Source of the DNA: CALIKS01 sp964440295
GTDB taxonomy: Archaea; Thermoproteota; Nitrososphaeria_A; Caldarchaeales; Calditenuaceae
NCBI GenBank assembly: GCA_964440295.1
Contig: CAYTRT010000037.1
Location: forward strand, 1-9,939
Length of the DNA: 9,939 nucleotides
Direction of reading: 5' to 3'
The position numbers and the translations under genes are program-made. The notes beneath the pieces were generated by a model. The model was not told the DNA's origin. It worked only from the letters and a program-made list of their open reading frames with translations, and did no database searches. This document shows positions 1-5,795 of this stretch, one piece after another. The first letter of the stretch is position 1, and each line of letters starts with the position of its first letter.

Positions 1-400
1 TAAGCAAGGCATTGCGTCTCGGTATATTGTACCTACCCAAGACGTATCCAGCCGGGACGCTCACGGCCATAGCTATCAACGTAACAATCGACGCCACAAT
101 CGCTGAGTTTGTCAGTCCTTCAACTACTGGGTATCCTGCGGGCCTCAGCATCTCGCCAGTAATGCCGGGAGCAGGAAATCCTAGAACCCTCAGTATGTTT
201 GAGAAGGTTGGATTCGTCGGGAATATCTGCGGCGGTCTCGATACTACGTCGGTCTCCCACATGAACGCCGCTATTAAGATATAGTAGAGCGGAAGGACAC
301 TCCATAAAATAAGCGCGACCGCGATAATAATTAACGCAATTTTCCTCCTCAACTTCGTAAAAGTTTCTTTCAACCTATTATTTAAGACTATTTTTCGCAT
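1..400 (-). CDS. Carbohydrate ABC transporter permease, MalG-type (partial, C-terminus off the left edge)
   Basis: Inner-membrane permease subunit of a binding-protein-dependent sugar importer (CUT1/MalG-like family). The first 133 residues are visible from an ATG at 400. A basic N-terminal tail is followed by a membrane helix at about residues 22-45 (rich in I, L, A, V), then the family-typical extracytoplasmic stretch with PPQIFPTNPTFSNI. A second hydrophobic segment begins near residue 95 in NSAIVASIVTLIAMAVSVPA, followed by GYVLGRYNIPRR, matching the family pattern NS..v...t......pAgY.L.R. The EAA loop that contacts the ATPase would lie beyond the edge. Partner genes (ATPase, other permease, binding protein) are not in the window, so the substrate cannot be told; sugar or sugar-like is inferred from family. 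Start chosen as the first ATG in the open frame, with a weak TATA-like element about 30 bp upstream. The gene diverges from the phosphoribosyltransferase. Confidence 0.85.
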   Translation of the reverse strand, partial: MRKIVLNNRLKETFTKLRRKIALIIIAVALILWSVLPLYYILIAAFMWETDVVSRPPQIFPTNPTFSNILRVLGFPAPGITGEMLRPAGYPVVEGLTNSAIVASIVTLIAMAVSVPAGYVLGRYNIPRRNALL

Positions 401-425
401 CGACACATTTGTTGAAAACTAATCC

Positions 426-434
426 CTTATTCTT
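426..434 (-). promoter_or_regulatory. Weak TATA-like element before the permease
   Basis: On the minus strand this reads AAGAATAAG, centred about 30 bp upstream of the permease ATG at 400. That is the right distance for an archaeal TATA box driving a leaderless or near-leaderless transcript. The match is poor and rests on position only. Confidence 0.25.
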
Positions 435-440
435 GCTTGA

Positions 441-451
441 AAAAATATAAG
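441..451 (+). promoter_or_regulatory. TATA box for the phosphoribosyltransferase gene
   Basis: The string AAAAATATAAG is the most AT-rich block in the 80-bp divergent intergenic region. An archaeal TATA box is centred about 26-27 bp before the transcription start, which would place the start near 472, about 9 nt before the ATG at 481 and downstream of the alternative TTG at 463. This element therefore favours the ATG at 481 as the translation start. Confidence 0.5.
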
Positions 452-480
452 TAGGACTTGAATTGATTGATACTTCGGCA

Positions 481-1050
481 ATGGTGCAGACCGTACTTCC
501 TTATGATGGGAGAGAATATTACGAGCTTGATGTTGCTGGGCTTAAGAGACGGCTACCCCTGATTAGGGTCGGTGAGGATACTTGGATCGCGTACTTTGAC
601 AGTCTAGGCGATAGAGAATTCATCTCGCACTGTGCGAGTATACTTGCTAAAAAACTCCAGGGTAGCGATGTCCTCATGACCTCAGAGAGTAAAGGCATAC
701 CACTTGTGCATGAATTGGCTGGACTGCTAAACCACCAGTACTACATCGTTGCTAGAAAGGAGATAAAATCCTTCATGAGCAATCCAATCGTCGTCGAGTG
801 CAAGCCAATCACAAGCAAGACTACGATTAAGCTAAGCATAGACGGTAGATATGTCCCGAGACTGAGCGGGAAAAGAGTAGCAATAGTCGACGACATCGTC
901 AGCACTAAGGAAACGATGACTGCACTCGAAGAGCTGGCAAGAAGGGCCGGCGCAGTGATCTATAAGAAGGTGGCGATACTCGTCGAGGGCGCAACCTATG
1001 ACGACGTCGAATACCTAGGTATTCTTCCAATATTCAAGAAGAATATTTAG
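481..1050 (+). CDS. Adenine phosphoribosyltransferase-like purine PRTase
   Basis: Predicted cytoplasmic type I phosphoribosyltransferase, which would join a purine base to PRPP in salvage; adenine is the likeliest base but hypoxanthine/guanine cannot be excluded. From ATG 481 it has 189 residues. Visible family blocks, in order, are GLKRRLPLIRV, a flexible-hood ESKGIPLVHELAG block, VARKEIKSFM, and the PRPP-binding region VAIVDDIVSTKETM with its paired aspartates. These match APRT-like proteins in which the last block usually reads DDVISTGGS or similar. Here a lysine occupies the place of the first loop glycine, which is unusual. An upstream in-frame TTG at 463 adds MIDTSA, but the TATA box at 441-451 predicts transcription starting after it. 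The gene stands alone between a divergent sugar permease and the methyltransferase unit, so context adds no substrate information. Confidence 0.8.
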   Translation: MVQTVLPYDGREYYELDVAGLKRRLPLIRVGEDTWIAYFDSLGDREFISHCASILAKKLQGSDVLMTSESKGIPLVHELAGLLNHQYYIVARKEIKSFMSNPIVVECKPITSKTTIKLSIDGRYVPRLSGKRVAIVDDIVSTKETMTALEELARRAGAVIYKKVAILVEGATYDDVEYLGILPIFKKNI

Positions 1051-1106
1051 GGTATAAACTCAAAAATACAATTCCAACATCTTCCACATACTCTTATTAT
1101 AATATC

Positions 1107-1138
1107 GAGGGATATTCTATAGTAGTCTGTAATCCCTC
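1107..1138. repeat. Short inverted repeat (7-bp arms, 18-nt loop)
   Basis: GAGGGAT at 1107-1113 is matched perfectly by ATCCCTC at 1132-1138. It lies 57 bp after the phosphoribosyltransferase stop and 49 bp before the methyltransferase start. No T-run follows, so a simple terminator is not well supported. It could be an operator or a weak RNA hairpin; chance is also possible at this length. Confidence 0.35.
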
Positions 1139-1150
1139 CAAATGGCCAAC

Positions 1151-1160
1151 CGTTAAAAGA
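1151..1160 (+). promoter_or_regulatory. TATA-like element before the methyltransferase operon
   Basis: CGTTAAAAGA is centred about 31 bp upstream of the ATG at 1187, predicting a transcript that starts about 5 nt before the start codon. A second AT-rich block, TTATTATAATAT at 1094-1105, could act as an alternative promoter; its transcript would begin near 1126, inside the inverted repeat at 1107-1138. Confidence 0.4.
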
Positions 1161-1186
1161 GGTGACGCGGATTTTGCCGGCCGTAG

Positions 1187-2380
1187 ATGCAGAAGACAAG
1201 AATAGTTTCAAGCTGGTCGATAGAAGACTCGTGGAAGTATGCGGGCAATAATTGGGGAATAGGCCTACATAGGCTCTGCTCGAGGACCGGCTCATTTCCA
1301 CCAGCACTCGCCTACTACTTCATCGAGAAGTTCTCAAGTCCAGGCGACACAATCTTCGACCCCTTCTCTGGAAAGGGCACAGCGCCTCTAGAGGCATGCA
1401 GGTCTAATAGGCGTGGCATAGGCAATGACTTGGCGCCCGAGGCATACGTGATTACTCGTGCAAAGGTGCGTCCGGCGAGCGTCGAAGAAGTGGCCGGGTG
1501 GGTTAGGAGGAATAGAGATTTTGTGGAGAACTATAGGAGCTGTGACGCTCCCGAGGAAGTCGAAGTATTCTACAGTAAGTATACTCTAAGGCAGCTCTTG
1601 GCGGTCAGGGAGTTATTGATGAATGATGACTCCGACCTCGGAGCCTTCATCAAGGCAGTACTGCTCGGCATTCTCCACGGCTCAAGCACGCTGAGCCTCT
1701 CGGTCAAGTGTTCTCACTCATTCTCGATGGCTCCTAGATACGTTGAGAAATCGATACGCAGGCTGGGGCTGAGGAAGCCGAGGAGGAACGTTCTTGACTG
1801 CCTAATCAAGAGGACGCTTAGCCTCATGGACGGATATGTCCCGCCGATTAGGGGAGAAGCACTCATGAGGGATGCCAGGTGGACAGGACTGAGAGACGAG
1901 TCAGTTGACCTGATCATTACTTCGCCTCCATACTTCAACATGCAAACCTATGCCTGGGACAACTGGCTCAGGCTTTGGTTCCTAGGACACGATTATAAAG
2001 AGGTGGCGAAGAGGCTCTTCCACACCGGCTCGATAAGCAGGTTTAGAGAATTCATCCGAGAAGCATTGAGCGAGATGTACAGGGTCCTGAAGTGGGATAG
2101 GCCCTGCATCATGGTTGTTGGAATAGTTAGGCTGAGAGGTGAGAAGATAAACATGGCTGAGATAATCGCCCCCATCGCCGAGGAGGTAGGCTTCACACCT
2201 GCAAGAATAATAATGGACAGCATTCCACGTGAGAATAAGTACCTAATGTATCTGAGGGAGGACCAGGGAGTCAGCAGGGAAGTGATACTCGAGCTACATA
2301 AGGGGGAGGCAGCGGAGAGAGAAGTCTCGATAGACTGGAGACGCGGAGTGCCGATTGAGAAGAGGTTGATAATGGCATGA
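1187..2380 (+). CDS. DNA methyltransferase (probable N4-cytosine/N6-adenine, TSPPY type)
   Basis: SAM-dependent DNA amino-methyltransferase of 397 residues. FPPALAYYFIEKFSSPGDT leads into the SAM-binding motif I, DPFSGKGT, at residues 58-65, and an acidic GNDLAP follows at 79-84. After a roughly 160-residue mostly helical middle region, including LLGILHGSSTLSLSV and SFSMAPRYVEKSI, comes the catalytic motif IV TSPPY at 245-249 with VDLII before it and YAWDNWLRLWFLG after it. SPPY favours m4C but also occurs in m6A enzymes, so the target base is uncertain. Motif I precedes motif IV, unlike the classical beta-class order. Start: a TAG at 1184-1186 immediately precedes the ATG in frame, so no upstream start is possible. 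Its TGA overlaps the ATG of the next gene by 4 bp, implying co-translation. No nuclease is recognised next to it. Not tRNA-specific as far as can be seen. Confidence 0.85.
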   Translation: MQKTRIVSSWSIEDSWKYAGNNWGIGLHRLCSRTGSFPPALAYYFIEKFSSPGDTIFDPFSGKGTAPLEACRSNRRGIGNDLAPEAYVITRAKVRPASVEEVAGWVRRNRDFVENYRSCDAPEEVEVFYSKYTLRQLLAVRELLMNDDSDLGAFIKAVLLGILHGSSTLSLSVKCSHSFSMAPRYVEKSIRRLGLRKPRRNVLDCLIKRTLSLMDGYVPPIRGEALMRDARWTGLRDESVDLIITSPPYFNMQTYAWDNWLRLWFLGHDYKEVAKRLFHTGSISRFREFIREALSEMYRVLKWDRPCIMVVGIVRLRGEKINMAEIIAPIAEEVGFTPARIIMDSIPRENKYLMYLREDQGVSREVILELHKGEAAEREVSIDWRRGVPIEKRLIMA

Positions 2381-3516
2381 TGCTGGAGACACACGGCGAG
2401 GTATGCAGGCTGGGATACCTCAGACTGGTAGCCTCTATCGCTAAGGGCAACGGATCCACCTCTGAGCTTAGCCCGGACTTCATGGCCTCGATTCTTGAAG
2501 ATGCAGTCAAGAAGTCTGACATGGTCTCAAACCACTCGCCTAGGCCGGACGTTATTGGTCTGATTAGGAGTAGGGTGACTGCCCGCAACTACGTGACGCT
2601 TGCGCGGGGGCTAAAAATCCTAGACATTTATGGACGGGGGCTTGATGTTAATGGACTGATCTACACTTCGCTTAGGAGCTCGTCCAAGTTTGATGCATTT
2701 CTGCGAGGCGAGACCTCTCTCGCGCATAGGGACTTGATAACGCTTAATCAGGTTGAGAAGTTCTTCTTTCTATACGTCGTAGCGACGCAGGACTACCTAG
2801 TCATGCCTGGGCTTATCAAGTGGCTGTGCAGCCAGTCGAGCCTCACTAGGATGGAAGGCATGAACTACATCATGGAAGAGCTTTACCCACAGGCCCTAAA
2901 GATCCTCTCGATGACCGCGAACAAGAAGAGGAGGGCCGAGATTATGGCTAAGCTCGAAGAGGCAACACGCTACAGGGAGCAGAGGCTGAAATACGTCTCT
3001 AAGACCGAGTGGATTAGGAGCAGTCTCTACGCCAAGTATAGGCATGTCGCGCCTCCTAGGCTCGAGTGGCTGGTCGACCTTGACATACTTGAGCGCCAAG
3101 GGAGGGGGAGATACGTAGTAACGGATCTACTGAAAAACTATAAGGACCTATTTACTAGGACTCTGAGTTACTCTCCCACGAGCATCGCCCATCAGCTCTT
3201 CACCAACATTGCGCCGCTATACGCTCCATACGCAGGAAAGCCGAATAGACAGACGATCATCGCGGAATTGCTCAATAGTTTCCAGATACTGTCTAACCTA
3301 GAGCGCAGGCCGGTTAAGATGCAGCTCCTAGAGATCGTTACTAGTTTTAGGCTGTTGGAGAATAATCACTTATCGACGCCGAAAAATGTGCATGAGGCGA
3401 TAAACAGCCTAGCAGTCGTCTATCCCGATAAGATATTCATCTCTCCAGGCATGGATGAGGAGCTATACATAACCCGCATAGACCTCAGCATGAAGGAGAT
3501 CAATACTCAGCTCTAA
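2377..3516 (+). CDS. Unknown protein with winged-helix-like segment, coupled to the DNA methyltransferase
   Basis: I do not recognise a named family. The 379-residue protein is soluble-looking, without signal peptide or clear membrane span. It is largely helical: a variable N-terminus (1-60), helical repeats at about 70-180 containing LNQVEKFFFLYVVATQDYL and RMEGMNYIMEEL, a strongly charged helix at 183-206 (KKRRAEIMAKLEEATRYREQR), then KTEWIRSSLYAKYRHVAPPR and LEWLVDLDILERQGRGRYVVT at 209-249. The latter reads as helix, recognition helix, then a beta-hairpin wing, as in winged-helix DNA-binding domains. The C-terminus (295-370) again ends with a possible hairpin, KIFISPGMDEELYIT. No PD-(D/E)XK, HNH, GIY-YIG or PLD motif was found. 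It starts within the methyltransferase stop codon (ATGATG at 2377, 4-bp overlap), so it is very probably a functional partner: specificity, regulatory, or an unrecognised effector subunit. It ends in tandem TAA codons. Confidence 0.75.
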   Translation: MMLETHGEVCRLGYLRLVASIAKGNGSTSELSPDFMASILEDAVKKSDMVSNHSPRPDVIGLIRSRVTARNYVTLARGLKILDIYGRGLDVNGLIYTSLRSSSKFDAFLRGETSLAHRDLITLNQVEKFFFLYVVATQDYLVMPGLIKWLCSQSSLTRMEGMNYIMEELYPQALKILSMTANKKRRAEIMAKLEEATRYREQRLKYVSKTEWIRSSLYAKYRHVAPPRLEWLVDLDILERQGRGRYVVTDLLKNYKDLFTRTLSYSPTSIAHQLFTNIAPLYAPYAGKPNRQTIIAELLNSFQILSNLERRPVKMQLLEIVTSFRLLENNHLSTPKNVHEAINSLAVVYPDKIFISPGMDEELYITRIDLSMKEINTQL

Positions 3517-3529
3517 TAAACCCTGCAGC

Positions 3530-4096
3530 TTAAACCGCAGAGCTATACCACTTGATGAATTCTTTTAGTGCCTTGGACCTATGCGAATAGTTATTCTTCT
3601 CCTGAAGCGACATCTCTGCAAAAGTTCTTCCATCACCTTCAAGAGGAATGAAGATTGGATCGAATCCGAACCCGCCTCTTCCCCTAGGCTCGCCCGCTAT
3701 AACTCCACTACATTTTCCGCTGAAAATCTTCTGCTCAAGACCCTCAGAAACGTAGCATATTACTGATAGAAAATATGCAGACCTATCGCTAACCCCGGTT
3801 AGAAGCTTTAGTATGCCATCGCATCCAATCTTTGAGTAGACGTATGAAGAGTAGGGTCCCGGAAAGCCCTTAAGGCTCGTAATAAATAGCCCAGCATCCT
3901 CGAGTAAGAGACCGCCTCCAAAATGTTCCGCGGCCTCTCTCGCAGAAGCCCTAACGATCTCTTCAAGACTCTCTGACTGTATCTCTGTTAATCTTGTCCT
4001 TATCCACTCTGCCTCTATTCCATTTCTTATAAGCAGCTCTTGGAATTCCTTCCACTTTCCTGGGTTGCTGGTAACTACGCGCAGCCTATTCGCCAT
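3530..4096 (-). CDS. XTP/dITP diphosphatase (Ham1/RdgB family)
   Basis: House-cleaning pyrophosphatase that hydrolyses non-canonical purine nucleotides (XTP, ITP, dITP) to monophosphates and PPi, keeping them out of DNA and RNA. The 188 residues match the family length. Substrate-binding TSNPGKWKEF is at residues 9-18 with N11 and K14 of the SxNxxK signature. The metal-site block LLEDAGLFITSLKGFPGPYSS is near 63-84 (EDAGL in place of the common EDSGL). GRGGFGFDPIF is at 138-149, EM near 161-162, and SHRSKAL at 171-177 completes the base-recognition site. Last gene of the kae1-bud32 operon; its first 11 bp overlap the end of bud32, with GAGG immediately upstream of the ATG. It converges on the methyltransferase unit with 13 bp between stops. 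All key residues appear intact. Confidence 0.93.
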   Translation of the reverse strand: MANRLRVVTSNPGKWKEFQELLIRNGIEAEWIRTRLTEIQSESLEEIVRASAREAAEHFGGGLLLEDAGLFITSLKGFPGPYSSYVYSKIGCDGILKLLTGVSDRSAYFLSVICYVSEGLEQKIFSGKCSGVIAGEPRGRGGFGFDPIFIPLEGDGRTFAEMSLQEKNNYSHRSKALKEFIKWYSSAV

Positions 4097-4757
4097 GCCT
4101 CAGACCCCTAGCTACGTATCGGGCACGCTTTCTTATCTCGACTATCCTCTCCTGTATCTGCCTCGCATAATCTTCGCCGACTACGGACATGTAGCCATCC
4201 ATGAATCGGCTCATGAAGTCGTCAGCTATTGCTGGGTGGTTTGCCCTGAGGCTCCTCTCGAATAGGTGGACATCGATTGCTTGTTCCTCAACTTCAGATG
4301 AGAAGCCGCTTAGGCCGAAGTCTATCAGCACTGGTAGGCTGTCGGATATCATGATGTTGGACGGCACGATATCTCCGTGATAGATTCCTCCCCTATGCAT
4401 CTTTCCAACAATCTCACCAATCCTCCACGCCAGCCTCATTGAGTGGTCCGGGTCGCTCTTCAGCAAGTCGCGCAGGTCTCTCCCCTCAATGTACTGCATG
4501 TATATCGTGCTAGTTGATAGCTCGACGTGTATGATTGCTGGGCATGGAACGCCGAGATTCTTGGACCTGTGCATCACTCTCGCCTCGTTGATTGTTCTCT
4601 TCTTCCTGATCTCTCTGTCGAGGTCGGGGTGGCGGTAGGGCTTCGGGACCCTCCTCTTAGCGATTAGCGTCAATCCCCTCCATAGCACCTTGTGGATGAC
4701 GGCCTCCGCGCCTATCTTTATGACCTCAAGCTCTATGAATTCTTCCTGCCCACCCAT
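4086..4757 (-). CDS. bud32: KEOPS complex atypical Ser/Thr kinase/ATPase Bud32
   Basis: Small RIO-like kinase of the KEOPS complex; in archaea it binds Kae1 and acts mainly as an ATPase supporting t6A37 tRNA modification. At 223 residues it has the usual length for a stand-alone Bud32. Seen: a glycine-poor nucleotide loop IGAEAVIHK at 15-23, the catalytic lysine in LIAKRRVPKPYRHPDLD (K34), NEAR with E58, the catalytic loop IYHGDIVPSNIMI (D129, N134), the metal-binding DFG at 146-148, and a basic tail RKRARYVARGLR characteristic of Bud32. The ATG at 4757 lies 25 bp inside the end of kae1, with GAGG four bases upstream. In some archaea the two are fused; here they are separate but overlapping. 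No missing catalytic residue. Confidence 0.95.
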   Translation of the reverse strand: MGGQEEFIELEVIKIGAEAVIHKVLWRGLTLIAKRRVPKPYRHPDLDREIRKKRTINEARVMHRSKNLGVPCPAIIHVELSTSTIYMQYIEGRDLRDLLKSDPDHSMRLAWRIGEIVGKMHRGGIYHGDIVPSNIMISDSLPVLIDFGLSGFSSEVEEQAIDVHLFERSLRANHPAIADDFMSRFMDGYMSVVGEDYARQIQERIVEIRKRARYVARGLRHGE

Positions 4758-5737
4758 GGCGCCTCTTCCTCATCTATTCTGAGTTTTGGCCTCACTCTGC
4801 TCTCTGACACCTCGACGGTCAGCCCGTGCATGTATTTTAGTAGGCCGGCCCAAGCAATCATCGCTCCGTTGTCTCCGAGGTACTCGTCCTTGACGTAGAG
4901 CTGACTCGCGTCATGAAGCTTAACCATCTCGTCTATCATTTCTCTCAACCTCCTGCTCCTAGCCAGGCCGCCCACCGTCATCACTTCTTTCTTCATCGTC
5001 AAGGCGAGGGCTCTCTCAAGAACCTCGACGAGCATGGAGTAGACGGCCTCTGTTATCGAGAGTGAGGCGTCCGGCACGCCTACGCCAGACCTAACGAGCT
5101 TCTCGGCCGCGGTTAAGAGTCCTGAGAACGAGACGTCCATGCCCTTCACCTTTACCGGGAGCGGGTACAGCCTGCTGCCTTTCCTTGCCTCGAGCTCCGG
5201 CGCAGGCATAGGCCCTATCCCTGCAAATATTCCGAAGGAGTCTAGACAGTTTCCAGCGGCGATGTCGAGGGTCTCTCCAAATATTCTGTATCGGCCCTCG
5301 TGGTAGGCCGTCACGAGCGTGTTGCCACCCGCGACGTAGAGGACAAGTGGGTCAACGCCGCCACTCACTAGCTTCCCAATCTCTATGTGTGCGATTCCGT
5401 GATTGACCGCTACTAGTGGTTTATCCAGCCTGAGCGCCAGAGCCCTTGCTATCGTCGCTCCAGTCCTTAAGCATGGACCAAGCCCAGGCCCAACGGAGAA
5501 GGCAACCACGTCTACGTCCTCGACGCCTATGCCGGCCTTCTGGATCGCCCTCCTCAGTACTTCGTGGGCGACGTATGCGTGGTGCTGTGCTGCCTCCCTT
5601 GGATGTATGCCTCCTGTCCTCGGCCTGTAGGTCGCCAGCTCGTTCGAGAGTATCTCTCCGCCAGAGGTCGCGACTCCGAATCCTATTGTGTGTGCTGTCG
5701 ACTCGACGCCGAGGCAGACCAGCGACTTGTCTAACAA
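4733..5737 (-). CDS. kae1: KEOPS tRNA N6-threonylcarbamoyltransferase Kae1
   Basis: Catalytic subunit of KEOPS that transfers the threonylcarbamoyl group to A37 of ANN-decoding tRNAs (TsaD/Qri7/Kae1 family, ASKHA fold). 334 residues, normal for archaea. GVESTAHTIGFGV is at 9-22 and the PRTGGIHPREAAQHHA block at 39-54. The metal-binding HxxxH lies in NHGIAHIEIG (H113, H117). YVAGGNT at 134-140 and ETLDIAAGNCLDSFG at 155-169 are nucleotide-site blocks, and the third metal ligand is D289 in LGDNGAMIAWAG. VGGLARSRRL at 255-264 departs slightly from the usual GGVAxNxRL. The start is a TTG: no ATG or GTG is available before the conserved core, and the TATA-like box at 5766-5774 fits it. First gene of the kae1-bud32-diphosphatase operon; the other KEOPS subunits (Cgi121, Pcc1) are not in the window. 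Confidence 0.95.
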   Translation of the reverse strand: MLDKSLVCLGVESTAHTIGFGVATSGGEILSNELATYRPRTGGIHPREAAQHHAYVAHEVLRRAIQKAGIGVEDVDVVAFSVGPGLGPCLRTGATIARALALRLDKPLVAVNHGIAHIEIGKLVSGGVDPLVLYVAGGNTLVTAYHEGRYRIFGETLDIAAGNCLDSFGIFAGIGPMPAPELEARKGSRLYPLPVKVKGMDVSFSGLLTAAEKLVRSGVGVPDASLSITEAVYSMLVEVLERALALTMKKEVMTVGGLARSRRLREMIDEMVKLHDASQLYVKDEYLGDNGAMIAWAGLLKYMHGLTVEVSESRVRPKLRIDEEEAPWVGRKNS

Positions 5738-5765
5738 GGTTTCTATTGATAAGTCGTTTATTCCT

Positions 5766-5775
5766 GCTTAAAAAT
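5766..5775 (-). promoter_or_regulatory. TATA-like box for the kae1-bud32-diphosphatase operon
   Basis: On the minus strand the sequence reads ATTTTTAAGC, centred about 33 bp before the kae1 TTG at 5737. This predicts a transcript beginning about 6 nt before the start codon. It lies in the only gap (58 bp) between the B3/B4 gene and kae1, so the KEOPS genes can be transcribed apart from the upstream macro operon. The T-run may also help end the upstream transcript. Confidence 0.45.
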
Positions 5776-5795
5776 CGTGGCGCCAATCTTGATGA

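Noticed and set aside
12..305. Two short open frames (plus 12-284 and minus 120-305) at the left edge
   Set aside because: They are out-of-frame shadows of the MalG-like permease, whose frame is open across the whole region from 400 to the edge and carries recognisable family motifs.
1051..1186. Possible small RNA or tRNA in the longest intergenic gap
   Set aside because: No cloverleaf, no C/D or H/ACA box pattern and no conserved tRNA B-box (GGTTCRANNCC) could be seen in the 136 bp.
1047..1307. Minus-strand 86-residue open frame across the gap before the methyltransferase
   Set aside because: No recognisable domain, serine-rich composition typical of a shadow, and half of it lies opposite the conserved methyltransferase N-terminus.
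1993..2588. Minus-strand open frames of 133 and 105 residues opposite the methyltransferase/partner junction
   Set aside because: Low-complexity Ser/Leu-rich products opposite clearly coding frames; no promoter or conserved motif.
3521..3540. CTGCAG...CCGCAG partial dyad between the convergent stops as a terminator hairpin
   Set aside because: Only four to five base pairs would form, no T-run follows on either strand, and archaeal termination does not depend on hairpins.
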